From the NCBI GenBank assembly GCA_023388175.1, contig JAEWGT010000008.1, forward strand, positions 186,001 through 250,000: DNA of 64,000 nt, given 5' to 3'. Within the stretch, counting starts at the first letter, position 1. Each line of letters begins with the position of its first letter. The notes under the pieces were generated by a model. That model was not told the origin of the DNA. It did no database searches and saw only the letters and a list, made by a program, of their open reading frames with translations. Below, piece after piece: positions 34,296-44,897 of the stretch. The position numbers and the translations under genes are program-made. Source of the stretch: Pseudomonadota bacterium (GTDB lineage Bacteria > Pseudomonadota > Alphaproteobacteria > Rhizobiales > Devosiaceae).

Positions 34296-35435
34296 CTAGA
34301 GAATAGCCTGCAGCCTTTTTCCGGCATCGAGAAATGGCTTTGGATCGAGCGCGGTATCGCCGCGCCGCACTTCGAAATGCAGGTGCGGTCCGGTGGAGCG
34401 CCCGGTGGAGCCCACTTTGGCGATCGGCGTGCCGGTAATGACCTTTTGCCCAACACTCGACAGATAGGCGCTGAGATGCGCGTATCGCGTCAGCAGGCCG
34501 TTGCTATGGGTCACTTCGACCACCTTGCCATAGCCGGAGCGCTCGCCCACGAAGCTGACCACGCCGTCGCCGGCGCTGAAAACGCTGGTGCCCGTGACCG
34601 CGGCGAAATCAAGACCTGCATGAAAGGCTCGCCCGCCCGTAAAAGGGTCCTTGCGATTGCCGAAGCCCGAGCTTTGGCGAAAATTTCCGGTGATGGGCAT
34701 ATGCACTGGCGCAAGGGTCAGGCTGTCCCGCGCCGCCTTGTAGCGCAACAGCGCGTCCATGACCGCATTGGCGTCATCCACCAGTGCCGTGCTTTCCACG
34801 CTGCCTGATGCCGCCAGCAATGGACCGCCCATGCCGGCCAGCGCAATGTCCGGGACCTGACTGTGAATACCCAGCCGCGCCAGCTCGTTGACGATGCTGT
34901 CGGTCCGCTGCGTCGCCGCGACGGCAATTCCGGTCATGGCCTGTTGTGTCTCGTCCATCATGCGCGCCACATTTTCTGCGGTGGCTGCAATGTTTGGATT
35001 GCCATCCGCAGTGATGATCGGCGCAAGCTCGGTCGGATTGCTCATGGCGATGTCGAGATCGGCGAGGCCGAGCCTGTCGGCCTTGTCCACCAGCGCCCTG
35101 ACCAATTGGTGCTGTTCCAGCAGCACGTCCTGTTGCTGGGACAATTCCTGCAATTGCAAATTGATGTCGCCTGCTTGCGCATAGGAGCGCGAATGCAGCC
35201 GGTCGATTTCGACCCGCATCTGGGCAAGCCTGTCCTCGTAGGCGGCGACGACCAGCTGATTCTGACCGCCCATCAGCCGGGCGATGTCCGGGGCCATGAC
35301 CAGAGCGGTGCCGGTGATGGCATTGCCGCCGAGCAGCAGAGCGAACATGGCGTAGAAAAGCGCGGGATGTATGCCTTTGCGCATCGGACGCGCAGACTGA
35401 CGGTCCGGGCCTCCGAAACTGGCTGACTGACGCAT
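34296..35435 (-). CDS. M23 family metallopeptidase (LytM type), membrane anchored
   Basis: Predicted periplasmic peptidoglycan endopeptidase of 379 residues. An N-terminal signal-anchor helix (PALFYAMFALLLGGNAITGT) is followed by a coiled-coil region (about 60-130, rich in Q, L and R) and a C-terminal LytM domain. In contrast to the M23-type gene at 10098, the metal ligands are complete: FHAGLDFAAVTGT for the HxxxD motif and GPHLHFEV for the HxH motif. ATG 35435 is chosen over GTG 35456. Coiled-coil plus LytM architecture resembles the EnvC/ShyA group. It lies downstream of the peroxiredoxin gene on the same strand. Confidence 0.87.
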   Translation of the reverse strand: MRQSASFGGPDRQSARPMRKGIHPALFYAMFALLLGGNAITGTALVMAPDIARLMGGQNQLVVAAYEDRLAQMRVEIDRLHSRSYAQAGDINLQLQELSQQQDVLLEQHQLVRALVDKADRLGLADLDIAMSNPTELAPIITADGNPNIAATAENVARMMDETQQAMTGIAVAATQRTDSIVNELARLGIHSQVPDIALAGMGGPLLAASGSVESTALVDDANAVMDALLRYKAARDSLTLAPVHMPITGNFRQSSGFGNRKDPFTGGRAFHAGLDFAAVTGTSVFSAGDGVVSFVGERSGYGKVVEVTHSNGLLTRYAHLSAYLSSVGQKVITGTPIAKVGSTGRSTGPHLHFEVRRGDTALDPKPFLDAGKRLQAIL

Positions 35436-35486
35436 GCAACACCCCCACACGCACAAACATGGTTAGCGGAGTATGGTGCGGTTTGG

Positions 35487-35522
35487 TTAAAAAAGCCGGA
35501 AACCTTTGGATGGCAGCGGCTT
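35487..35522 (-). terminator. Possible terminator overlapping the peroxiredoxin stop
   Basis: On the minus strand, AAGCCG at the end of the peroxiredoxin gene pairs with CGGCTT about 18 bases later, followed by TTTT. The stem is only six pairs, so it may act weakly. Confidence 0.4.
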
Positions 35523-35994
35523 AGCCGACAGCCTCTTCCAATGCCGCGAGCATCTTTGCGGCATGGCCTTTGATCTTTGTGGCGCGGATGATGCGTGCGA
35601 TCTTTCCATCCGCATCGATGATAAAGCTGGTGCGCACCAGTCCCATGAATTCCCGGCCATAGAGCTTTTTGAGCTGCCATAGGCCGAAGGCTTCGATTGT
35701 GTGTCGCTCCGGGTCTGCGCCCAGCGGCACCTTGAGGTCATACTTGGCGCGAAACCGGCGGTGGCTGTCCACGTCATCTGGCGAAATGCCGATCAGTTCG
35801 GCGCCAAGGGCCGCGAAGTCCTGTGCCAGCGCGGAGAACTCCTGGTTTTCGTCCACGCAGCCGCCCGAATCGTCCTGCGGATAAAAGTAGAGCACGGCCG
35901 GACGCCCCCGCAGCGAGGCCGCCGTTACCGTGCGGCCATCGTCCAGCAGCAGCGTGAAGTCGGGACCGGTGTCGCCGGGCTTTAGATGGGTCAT
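35521..35994 (-). CDS. Peroxiredoxin, PrxQ/BCP type (probably one-Cys)
   Basis: Thiol peroxidase of 157 residues that reduces hydrogen peroxide and organic hydroperoxides in the cytoplasm. Fold elements: MTHLKPGDTGPDFTLLL, LYFYPQDDSGGC with peroxidatic Cys46, IGISPDDVDSHRRF and RTSFIIDADGKI. The resolving Cys found five residues later in many BCPs is absent (CVDENQEF), so it is probably a one-Cys enzyme needing an external thiol. AAAGGAA 8 bases upstream supports ATG 35994. Confidence 0.9.
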   Translation of the reverse strand: MTHLKPGDTGPDFTLLLDDGRTVTAASLRGRPAVLYFYPQDDSGGCVDENQEFSALAQDFAALGAELIGISPDDVDSHRRFRAKYDLKVPLGADPERHTIEAFGLWQLKKLYGREFMGLVRTSFIIDADGKIARIIRATKIKGHAAKMLAALEEAVG

Positions 35995-36231
35995 CTGCGC
36001 ATTCCTTTTGCCGCTGATTGCATAAAGTGTTTTGCCGAAAAGCGCGACCTGGTTTGCCTTTCGTTTCATGGCTGAGGACAGGGCTAAGCTGTTTTGCTAC
36101 CGACAAAACCGGCGAAATGCTGTTGAGGGTGTCGGCGTCACAATCCAGCCGGTATCATCGATCAATGGACCGCGTGGTGCGGATGATTCTCTTGCGGACC
36201 AGACCTGATCTGCCCCTTGGCATGGCGACAC

Positions 36232-39200
36232 GTGAACGAAGCGACCACCTCGACAGACAGAACAGAGCCTGTGCCAGGCCCGTCGCCGCGAAATCGGTTG
36301 CGGCGGGCGGCCAAGATTTCCGTTTGGCTGGTCGGCATTCCCTGTGCGCTGCTGCTGGTGCTCTATCTGGTTCTGCTGATGACGCCCATCCGCCTGCCGT
36401 TTACCGGCCCGGCGATCCGAAGCTTTGTGCAATCGTTTCTGCCCGAGACGGCCGAGTTGAGCATGGGCGACATGTCGCTGGCCCTCGAACGCGGAATCTG
36501 GCCGGTCCTGCGGTTCGAGCCGGTCGACTATATCGATCGCAAATCCGGCGCGCGCATGGCCATGGAGGCGCTGGAGATCGGCTTTTCGCCGTCGCGGGCG
36601 CTGTTCGGGCAGCCCGGCACCACCATTGCCATTGTCGGTCCGCATATCCAGATCGTTCAGGATCTCTACGGTCCGCGTCCGACAAATTTTGAACTCACTG
36701 ACGGGGAAAATGGCGATCCGCCTACGCTCCGGGTGCTGGAGGGCGACGATGCCTTTCCCGCCGTCGAGATATCGACCAGTGGCATAGCCTTTCAGGCCGG
36801 CGATGCGCCGCCGATGCGTTCGGACAATGACTGGCTCGTCTATAATCTGGAAGCCAGCGAATTGGGCATTGCCGATCTCGTCGAGCAGACGGAACGCGGG
36901 CTGTTCTCCCGGCTCGTTATCCGTGATGGCCATATCGACATGGCCGATCCGCTTTACGGCCTGTTTCGACAGTTCAGCAATGTGTCGCTGGACATCGGCC
37001 CCGTGCCCGGTGAGCGGCGTACCGAGGGCCAGTTTTCAGCGCTGATCGGCGGGCGCAATGTCATTGGCTCCATCGAGCGCTCCATAGATGATGATGGAAC
37101 GCGCCGGTTGCGGGCAGATGTCACCAATCTCGATTTCTCCGCCTTCCTGCCATTCATGGATGACAAGGATAGTCTCGCGGCCATGCGCGGCGCTGGCGCC
37201 ATTTCCATCGACGTCACGTTCACGCCCGAGGACGGACGGCTGATCGGCGGTGATTTCAAGGTTGATCTGACCGGTATCGATCTTCGTCTTGCCAATGACT
37301 ATTTTCCAGTGGCCAGCTCCATTCTCGATATTTCCTGGCAACCGTCCGTCGGCCAGTTCGAGCTGCAGGAGGGGGCCCTCCAGATTGGCCAGAGCAGTGC
37401 GCGGGTGGCCGGCGTGTTCGCCATGGGCCTCGACCCCACATTCGGGCCGACGATCGGCATGTCGCTCAAGGCGCGTGAGGTGGCCATCCATCCAAACGAC
37501 ATGGATGCGCCTGAGACCCCGTTTGACAGCCTCGAACTATCGGGCTGGTCGGCGCCGCTTTATGGCGCCGTAGGCATTGACCGGCTGATCGCCCGCAAGG
37601 GCGATGCTGTGGTGGAAACATCCGGTCGGCTCGATCTGGTGCAGGATGGTCTCGGGGTCAATATGAGCGTGGCCGGGCAGGGGGTGAGCGCAGACGATTT
37701 CAAGCGGCTCTGGCCCTATGTCATGGGCGAGGAGGCCCGGGACTGGTTTGTGGCAAATGTCACTGACGGCCGGGTGAAAAGCGCGCGCATGACGTTCAAT
37801 TTTCCAGTCGGCTCCATGGCGCTGGCGGGTGAACCAAAGCCCATCCCCGAAGACAGCATGCAGATTTCGATCGTCGGGGAGGGTGTGGCCGTCAAGCCAA
37901 CGCCGGCCATGCCGCCCATCGTCATTGCCGGCGATACCCGGCTGCGTGTCGATGACGAGATCATTTCGGTGGCCGGCGGCGGTGGCTCAATCGATACTGA
38001 TGCTGGCAGAATTGTTGTCGCCAATCCGGCTCTGGTAATGGACAATTCCGTGCCCGACGAGAGCATTATCGAGGTCTCCGGCAAGCTGGATGCCCCCATT
38101 CCGGCGCTTCTGGCGCTGGCGCGGGAGCAGCAACCGGACATGCTGAACAGCGTGCAACTACCCATCGATCCAGACAGCCTTGCGGGCCAGATCGATCTGG
38201 ACCTGGTTGCCACGATTACGCCAGGCAGCGAGGAGACGGGCAGGGCGATGCAGCTCGACTACGTCGCCAATGGCCAGGTGACTGATTTTGCCAGCACCGA
38301 GCCTATCCAGGGCCGCCGCATCGGCAATGGCCAATTGGCGTTTTCGGCGTCGCAGGTCGGCTATCAGCTTGGCGGCACCGCGGAAATCGACGGCATGAGT
38401 GCTGAAGTGTCGATAGAAGGCACCCCGGAAACGGAGCCGGTCTTCCGCTTGGCCTCGACAATGGCCGTGGCTGACTTTGCCACCTTCGGCTTTGACATAT
38501 CGCCCTTTGCCAATGGGCAGGTGCGGTTCATTGCCCAGCCTCTGGCCGGCGGTGCGATTCAGGTGTCGGTTGATCTCGAACAGACCGGACTGACGATCCG
38601 TGATCTTGGTATCACCAAGTCCCGGGGCACGCCGGGTGCCCTCAGCGCTATTGTTCGGCCCGACGGTGACGTCACCCATATCGAGGACATTGCCCTCGCC
38701 TTTGGCAATGTGCGCCTCGACGGCAAGCTCGACTTCCACGCAACCAATGGCCTCGTATCAGCCGATTTCGACAGTTTTGCCCTCAGTAGTGGTGACAGCG
38801 CCAGTGTCAGCCTTGCGCCGATGGAAAATGGCTATGCTGTGCGCATCAGGGGCCGGCAACTGGATCTCAAGCCGGTTTTGGGGCGGTTTTTCAGTCTCGG
38901 GGAAGGCAGTGGTGGGCTGCAAAGTACGCAGTTTACCGCTCCTATTGCCCTCGATGTGCAGCTTGATCGTGCGGTGGGCTACTACGCCACCACGGCATTC
39001 AACCTTGATCTCGACCTGCTGCTGCGGGGCGCACAGCTCAGCCGCGCGACGCTTTCGGCCCAGTTCGACGAAGGCAACGCCATTTCCATCACCACCAATC
39101 CTGCACCCAATGGCCGTTCATTGGTCATGGCGTTCAACGATGCGGGCACTGTGCTTCGCCTGCTCGGTGTCTATTCGCAGCTTGCGGGCGGGTCGGGCAG

Positions 39201-39714
39201 TCTCGTCATGACCACGGACCGCAATCAGGATCAGGAGACGGGCCAGCTCATCATGCGCGATTTCGCGATTGTCGATGAGGCCAATGTCATTCAGGTGCTG
39301 GGCAATCACTCCGATTCCCGCGCCGCCATTGCAGCCCGCAACCGCCTCGACTTCAAGGCGGGTCAGGTGGACTTCATCCGCCGGACCGAAAGCGTGGAAG
39401 TGACCAATGCGGTTCTGGCCGGCGATGTCGTCGGGGGGTCGTTGCGGGGCTTCATACATACCGGCACGCGCCAATATGATCTCACCGGCACCTATGTACC
39501 GCTTTTCGGGCTCAACAACGCCTTTTCGCAGATCCCGCTGCTTGGTCCACTGCTGGGCGGCCGCAATGGTGAAGGCCTTGTCGGGGTTACCTTTGCCGTA
39601 CGCGGCCCGCTCAACCAGCCGCAATTCCTGGTCAACCCGCTCTCCATTCTCGCGCCCGGTTTCCTGCGCGAACTCTTTGAATTCCGCTCCCGAGAACTTC
39701 CAGCGGCACAATAA
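36232..39714 (+). CDS. Giant AsmA/DUF3971-type envelope protein
   Basis: A protein of about 1160 residues with one N-terminal membrane helix (WLVGIPCALLLVLYLVLLM) and a long periplasmic beta-rich chain. The N-terminal part has the typical AsmA/YhdP/DUF3971 pattern, and the C-terminal end with IPLLGPLLGGRNGEGLVGVTFAVRG and NPLSILAPGFLRELFEF is characteristic of this group. These proteins are proposed to bridge inner and outer membranes for phospholipid or other lipid transport. The start is uncertain: GTG 36232 or a TTG at 36217; neither has a good ribosome-binding site. A bidirectional-looking hairpin separates it from tyrS. Confidence 0.8.
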   Translation: MNEATTSTDRTEPVPGPSPRNRLRRAAKISVWLVGIPCALLLVLYLVLLMTPIRLPFTGPAIRSFVQSFLPETAELSMGDMSLALERGIWPVLRFEPVDYIDRKSGARMAMEALEIGFSPSRALFGQPGTTIAIVGPHIQIVQDLYGPRPTNFELTDGENGDPPTLRVLEGDDAFPAVEISTSGIAFQAGDAPPMRSDNDWLVYNLEASELGIADLVEQTERGLFSRLVIRDGHIDMADPLYGLFRQFSNVSLDIGPVPGERRTEGQFSALIGGRNVIGSIERSIDDDGTRRLRADVTNLDFSAFLPFMDDKDSLAAMRGAGAISIDVTFTPEDGRLIGGDFKVDLTGIDLRLANDYFPVASSILDISWQPSVGQFELQEGALQIGQSSARVAGVFAMGLDPTFGPTIGMSLKAREVAIHPNDMDAPETPFDSLELSGWSAPLYGAVGIDRLIARKGDAVVETSGRLDLVQDGLGVNMSVAGQGVSADDFKRLWPYVMGEEARDWFVANVTDGRVKSARMTFNFPVGSMALAGEPKPIPEDSMQISIVGEGVAVKPTPAMPPIVIAGDTRLRVDDEIISVAGGGGSIDTDAGRIVVANPALVMDNSVPDESIIEVSGKLDAPIPALLALAREQQPDMLNSVQLPIDPDSLAGQIDLDLVATITPGSEETGRAMQLDYVANGQVTDFASTEPIQGRRIGNGQLAFSASQVGYQLGGTAEIDGMSAEVSIEGTPETEPVFRLASTMAVADFATFGFDISPFANGQVRFIAQPLAGGAIQVSVDLEQTGLTIRDLGITKSRGTPGALSAIVRPDGDVTHIEDIALAFGNVRLDGKLDFHATNGLVSADFDSFALSSGDSASVSLAPMENGYAVRIRGRQLDLKPVLGRFFSLGEGSGGLQSTQFTAPIALDVQLDRAVGYYATTAFNLDLDLLLRGAQLSRATLSAQFDEGNAISITTNPAPNGRSLVMAFNDAGTVLRLLGVYSQLAGGSGSLVMTTDRNQDQETGQLIMRDFAIVDEANVIQVLGNHSDSRAAIAARNRLDFKAGQVDFIRRTESVEVTNAVLAGDVVGGSLRGFIHTGTRQYDLTGTYVPLFGLNNAFSQIPLLGPLLGGRNGEGLVGVTFAVRGPLNQPQFLVNPLSILAPGFLRELFEFRSRELPAAQ

Positions 39715-39740
39715 AAAAGGGCGCCAAGCTGGCGCCCTGT
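39711..39740 (-). terminator. Rho-independent terminator for tyrS
   Basis: GGGCGCCA (39720-39727) and TGGCGCCC (39731-39738) form a strong 8-base stem around AGC. On the minus strand it is followed by TTTTTT, so it terminates tyrS; on the plus strand it gives only TGTTT for the AsmA-type gene. Confidence 0.85.
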
Positions 39741-39760
39741 TTCAGTTCTTTCCAGCCGAT

Positions 39761-41011
39761 CTAGACCGGCTTGATCAGCGCATGGCGCTTCTTGCCGACC
39801 GAGAGCTTGATCACGCCTTCCGGCAATAGCGCATTTTCTGCAAGACTGAGCTTGTCGTCATCGATAACGGCGTCGTTGATGCGCACCGCGCCCGAGGCGA
39901 CATGCCGCCGGGCTTCGCCATTGGACGCCGCCAGGCCGGCCTTGACCAGCGCGTTGAGCACGCCGATCCCGGCATTGAGCTCGCCATGGGTGACCTCCGC
40001 TGTGGGCAGCGAAAGATCGATTGCGCCGGCCTCAAACGTCGCCGCAGCCGTCGCTGCTGCCGCAATCGCCGCGTCGCGTCCGTGTACGATGGCCGTGACT
40101 TCCGTTGCCAGAACCTTCTTGGCCTCGTTGATTTCGTTGCCGCCCAACGCCCCGATCTTCTCGATTTCAGAAATCGGCAGGCGTGTGAAGATCTTGAGGA
40201 ACTTCACCACGTCGGCATCTTCCGTATTGCGGAAATACTGCCAGAAATCATAGGGGCTGAAGAGGTCGCCATTCAGCCAGACAGCGCCCGAGGCCGACTT
40301 GCCCATCTTCTCGCCCGACGACTTGGTCAGCAGCGGCGTGGTCAGCGCATAAAGCTGTGGGCCGCCCATGCGGTGCGACAGGTCCACGCCGTTGATGATA
40401 TTGCCCCACTGGTCCGATCCGCCCATCTGCAGCACGGTGCCATAGCGACGGTTGAGCTCGACGAAGTCGTAGCCCTGCATGATCATGTAGTTGAACTCAA
40501 GGAAGCTCAGCGATTGCTCGCGGTCGAGCCGCAGCTTCACGGAGTCGAAGCTCAGCATGCGATTGACCGAGAAATGGCGGCCCACATCGCGCAGGAACTC
40601 GACATAGTTGAGCTTGAGCAGCCAGTCGGCATTGTTGACCATCAGCGCCGGATTGGAGCCCTCGTAATTGAGGATGTTGCCGTAAACCCGCTTGATGCTC
40701 TCGATATTGGCGGCGATTTGCTCGACCGTCAGCAGTTTGCGCTGATCGTCGCGGAACGAGGGGTCGCCCACCATGGAGGTGCCGCCGCCCATCAGGCTGA
40801 TCGCCTGGTGCCCGGTTTCCTGCAACCAGTAGAGCATGGTTACGGTGATCAGATTGCCGATATGGATCGAGGTCGCCGTGGCGTCATAGCCGACATAGCC
40901 GGTGAGTTTGCTCGTCAGGGCAAGCTGGTCGAGCCCTTCGGGATCGGAAATCTGATGGATGAAGCCGCGCTCGTCGAGCACGCGCAGGAAATCGGATTTG
41001 AACTTGGTCAT
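39761..41011 (-). CDS. tyrS: Tyrosyl-tRNA synthetase
   Basis: Class I synthetase of 416 residues. The HIGH-type motif is SIHIGNLITV, the KMSKS-type motif KMGKSASG, with GGSDQWGNIINGVDL and MQGYDFVEL also diagnostic. The C-terminus is an S4 RNA-binding domain (ASGAVRINDAVIDDD). ATG 41011 (MTKFKSDFLRVLDERGFIHQ) is the right start; in-frame codons to 41083 read through a palindromic repeat and give no family similarity. Confidence 0.96.
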   Translation of the reverse strand: MTKFKSDFLRVLDERGFIHQISDPEGLDQLALTSKLTGYVGYDATATSIHIGNLITVTMLYWLQETGHQAISLMGGGTSMVGDPSFRDDQRKLLTVEQIAANIESIKRVYGNILNYEGSNPALMVNNADWLLKLNYVEFLRDVGRHFSVNRMLSFDSVKLRLDREQSLSFLEFNYMIMQGYDFVELNRRYGTVLQMGGSDQWGNIINGVDLSHRMGGPQLYALTTPLLTKSSGEKMGKSASGAVWLNGDLFSPYDFWQYFRNTEDADVVKFLKIFTRLPISEIEKIGALGGNEINEAKKVLATEVTAIVHGRDAAIAAAATAAATFEAGAIDLSLPTAEVTHGELNAGIGVLNALVKAGLAASNGEARRHVASGAVRINDAVIDDDKLSLAENALLPEGVIKLSVGKKRHALIKPV

Positions 41012-41029
41012 TTTGTGCGATCCATTCAA

Positions 41030-41120
41030 ACCACGGGCTATCCCCGCATAAGCGGGAAAACCTGTTGGTTTGTCAGTATTCATAACGGAGCTTCCCGCTT
41101 TCGCGGGAATGCCCCGTGGT
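41030..41120. repeat. Intergenic palindromic element upstream of tyrS
   Basis: Outer arms ACCACGGGC (41030-41038) and GCCCCGTGGT (41111-41120) are nearly complementary. Inside are two mini-hairpins CCCGC...GCGGG (41043-41055 and 41093-41106). It is a composite palindrome between tyrS and the alpha/beta hydrolase, both on the minus strand. Confidence 0.65.
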
Positions 41121-41151
41121 TGAGGACGATCGCCTCAATGCGCTCTTGAAC

Positions 41152-41814
41152 TTAGCGCCCGCCGCCGTCCGCGATCTCCTGACGGCGACGGTCGAGATAT
41201 TCGGCACACCGCGTCGTCAATTCGTCGATCTTGCCTTCGTAGAAGTGGTTGGCGCCTTCCACGATCTGCTGTTCGATGGTGATGCCCTTCTGCGTCTTGA
41301 GCTTGTCCACGAGCTTCTGAACAGATGTGGGCGGTGCCACGCGATCCTTGTCGCCATGGATGATCAGGCCCGATGACGGGCAGGGGGCCAGGAACGAGAA
41401 GTCATAGAGGTTTTCCGGCGGCGACACGGAAATGAAGCCCTCAACTTCCGGGCGGCGCATAAGCAGCTGCATGCCGATCCAGGCGCCGAAGGAGAAGCCG
41501 GCGATCCAGCAGCCGCGCGACTCGCGGTTGATGGTCTGCAACCAGTCGAGCGCGGAGGCCGCGTCGGAGAGTTCACCGATGCCGTGGTCGAACACGCCCT
41601 GGCTGCGGCCCACGCCGCGCGAATTGAAGCGCAGGACCGAAAAGCCGCGCTCGGCGAACATGTAGAAGAGATTATAGACGATCTGGTTGTTCATCGTCCC
41701 GCCGAATTGCGGATGCGGATGCAGCACGATGGCCACCGGCGCATTGGGTTCCTTGCCCGGCTGGTACCGGCCTTCGAGGCGCCCTTCCGGGCCGTTGAAG
41801 ATCACTTCAGGCAT
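41152..41814 (-). CDS. Alpha/beta hydrolase
   Basis: Soluble hydrolase of 220 residues of the dienelactone hydrolase-like group. Oxyanion region LHPHPQFGGTMNNQIV, nucleophile elbow GFSFG, an acid candidate in IIHGDKDRVAPP and a His in VEGANHFYEGK, as in the family. It stands between tyrS and the cysteine desulfurase gene, a neighbourhood shared with other Hyphomicrobiales. In many relatives an Rrf2/IscR regulator also lies in this stretch; none is seen here. Substrate unknown. Confidence 0.88.
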   Translation of the reverse strand: MPEVIFNGPEGRLEGRYQPGKEPNAPVAIVLHPHPQFGGTMNNQIVYNLFYMFAERGFSVLRFNSRGVGRSQGVFDHGIGELSDAASALDWLQTINRESRGCWIAGFSFGAWIGMQLLMRRPEVEGFISVSPPENLYDFSFLAPCPSSGLIIHGDKDRVAPPTSVQKLVDKLKTQKGITIEQQIVEGANHFYEGKIDELTTRCAEYLDRRRQEIADGGGR

Positions 41815-41883
41815 AGGTTTGTTCCGGCCTTTCAGGCTCTGTTGCCACGGTCATTCAGGCCCCTGGAAAGCACCCTGCGCGGC

Positions 41884-41912
41884 TTGACTAAGCGCCGGGC
41901 TCTCCCTAAAAC
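41884..41912 (+). promoter_or_regulatory. Putative promoter of the suf operon
   Basis: TTGACT (41884-41889) and TAAAAC (41907-41912) are spaced by 17 bases. Predicted transcription start is near 41919, about 180 bases before the first suf gene. By-eye assignment. Confidence 0.5.
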
Positions 41913-41929
41913 ATGGGTCCGAAAACCAG

Positions 41930-41946
41930 TTTAGAATTGTTCAAAA
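41930..41946. promoter_or_regulatory. Candidate Irr-type iron box upstream of the suf operon
   Basis: TTTAGAA TTG TTCAAAA matches 13 of 14 positions of the ICE consensus (TTTAGAA-N3-TTCTAAA) bound by the Irr regulator in alphaproteobacteria. It lies about 11 bases past the predicted transcription start. Flanking CCGAAAACC and GGTTTTCCGG extend the dyad symmetry. Irr acts under low haem or iron, so repression of suf in that condition is the simplest reading. Confidence 0.6.
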
Positions 41947-42097
41947 ACGGTTTTCCGGCCGTCATACGGCCAGTTGGAGCGCCCCTTGTAATGAAGTTGC
42001 GCTCGAAATTTCAAGAAGTGTTTGGTTTTGACGGGATCACAGCGTCCCGGACCGGGCATATAAGGTATGGCGGGCACGCATAGTTCCCGAAGGCGCA

Positions 42098-43243
42098 ATG
42101 ACGAGACCGGCGGTCTATCTTGATCACAATGCCGCGTCCCCGCTTCGTCCCGAGGCGAGGGCGGCGCTGCTTGCCGCGCTCGATCTGCACGGCAATCCGT
42201 CGTCCGTCCACGCGCATGGACGGGCCTTGCGCGACCTTATCGAAACCGGCCGCCAGCGTGTTGCACGCCTCGCCGGCGCACAAACCCGTCAGGTCGTCTT
42301 TACCGGCTCCGCCACCGAAGCCATCACACAGGCTGTTGTTGGCGGTGCAAGGCATTTTTCGGCAGGCGCCATAGCCGTTAGCGCGGGGGAGCATGCCGCT
42401 GTCCTGAAAGCGGCAGAAGCCACGGGCCTGCCTGTGTGGACTATTGGCCTGGATGGGCAGGGCCGCATTGATCTCGATCAACTCTCCCTGCTGATCGCGC
42501 GTGCCGATGCTGAAAATATTGTGCTGCTTTTTGCGCTGCACTGGGTGAACAACGAGACCGGCGTTATCCAGCCAATTGGCCGCATCAACGCCCTTGTTGG
42601 CCCCACCCGTCACACTCTGTTCATCGACGCGGTCCAGGCCTATGGCAAGTTACCCCTCGATTTTGCCGCCTCGGCACCCGATATGATGGCCATAAGCGGC
42701 CACAAGATCGGCGCGCCCGCCGGTATCGGCGCGTTGCTGGTCAAGGGGCATGCGGATCTGGTTCGGCTGATTCCCGGCGGCGGCCAGGAGCAGGGACGTC
42801 GCGGCGGCACCGAATCCGCCGCCCTGATCTCGGCTTTCGGTGTTGCCGCCGAGACCGCGCACTATGATGACGAAGCCATGCGAGCGCTGACCGCCCGCGT
42901 CGAAAGCGGTTTGAAATCAATTGCTTCCGACGTGGTGATCTTTGGCGAAGAAGCCGAGCGCGTCGGCAATGTGGTGAATTTTGCCGTTCCCGGTGTCGGC
43001 AATGCCACGGCGATGATGGCGCTTGATCTGATGGGGCTTTCGATCTCGTCGGGTTCAGCCTGTTCGTCGGGCAAGGTCGGCGCGAGCCATGTGCTTGCGG
43101 CGATGGGCGTGGACCGGAAACTGGCCGAAAGCGCCTTGCGCGTCAGCTTTGGCTGGAATTCCACGGGCGAAGACGCAGAAGCGTTTCTCGCCGGATTTGA
43201 AACTTTGCTGGCCCGTCACAAGCGGGCAGGGCAGGCGGCGTAA
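42098..43243 (+). CDS. Cysteine desulfurase, NifS/IscS-like (SufS2 position)
   Basis: PLP enzyme of 381 residues that takes sulfur from cysteine for Fe-S assembly. PLP Lys203 is in AISGHKIGAPAG; the persulfide-forming Cys322 is in SISSGSACSSGKVGASH, the long-loop pattern of group I (IscS/NifS) enzymes. MTRPAVYLDHNAASPL is the family start. It opens the suf operon in the place held by sufS2 in Agrobacterium, in addition to the sufS at the far end. No IscU or IscR gene adjoins it. Confidence 0.92.
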   Translation: MTRPAVYLDHNAASPLRPEARAALLAALDLHGNPSSVHAHGRALRDLIETGRQRVARLAGAQTRQVVFTGSATEAITQAVVGGARHFSAGAIAVSAGEHAAVLKAAEATGLPVWTIGLDGQGRIDLDQLSLLIARADAENIVLLFALHWVNNETGVIQPIGRINALVGPTRHTLFIDAVQAYGKLPLDFAASAPDMMAISGHKIGAPAGIGALLVKGHADLVRLIPGGGQEQGRRGGTESAALISAFGVAAETAHYDDEAMRALTARVESGLKSIASDVVIFGEEAERVGNVVNFAVPGVGNATAMMALDLMGLSISSGSACSSGKVGASHVLAAMGVDRKLAESALRVSFGWNSTGEDAEAFLAGFETLLARHKRAGQAA

Positions 43244-43306
43244 AGGCCGGACTATGTATTCGTTCGCGGCGGCCTTGAACCGCCGATGAGCACAAAGGAG
43301 AGCCTG

Positions 43307-44836
<1,530 letters not shown>

Positions 44837-44897
44837 ACCTCACAACAGATCACTTACCGGGTGGCGCGACACGCGACCCCGGCTTCGGAGAAAGCAA

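Noticed and set aside
41012..41083. N-terminal extension of tyrS
   Set aside because: These codons read through a palindromic intergenic repeat and do not match any synthetase.
39902..41149. 415-codon plus-strand frame opposite tyrS
   Set aside because: tyrS is unambiguous on the minus strand; the opposite frame has no family features.
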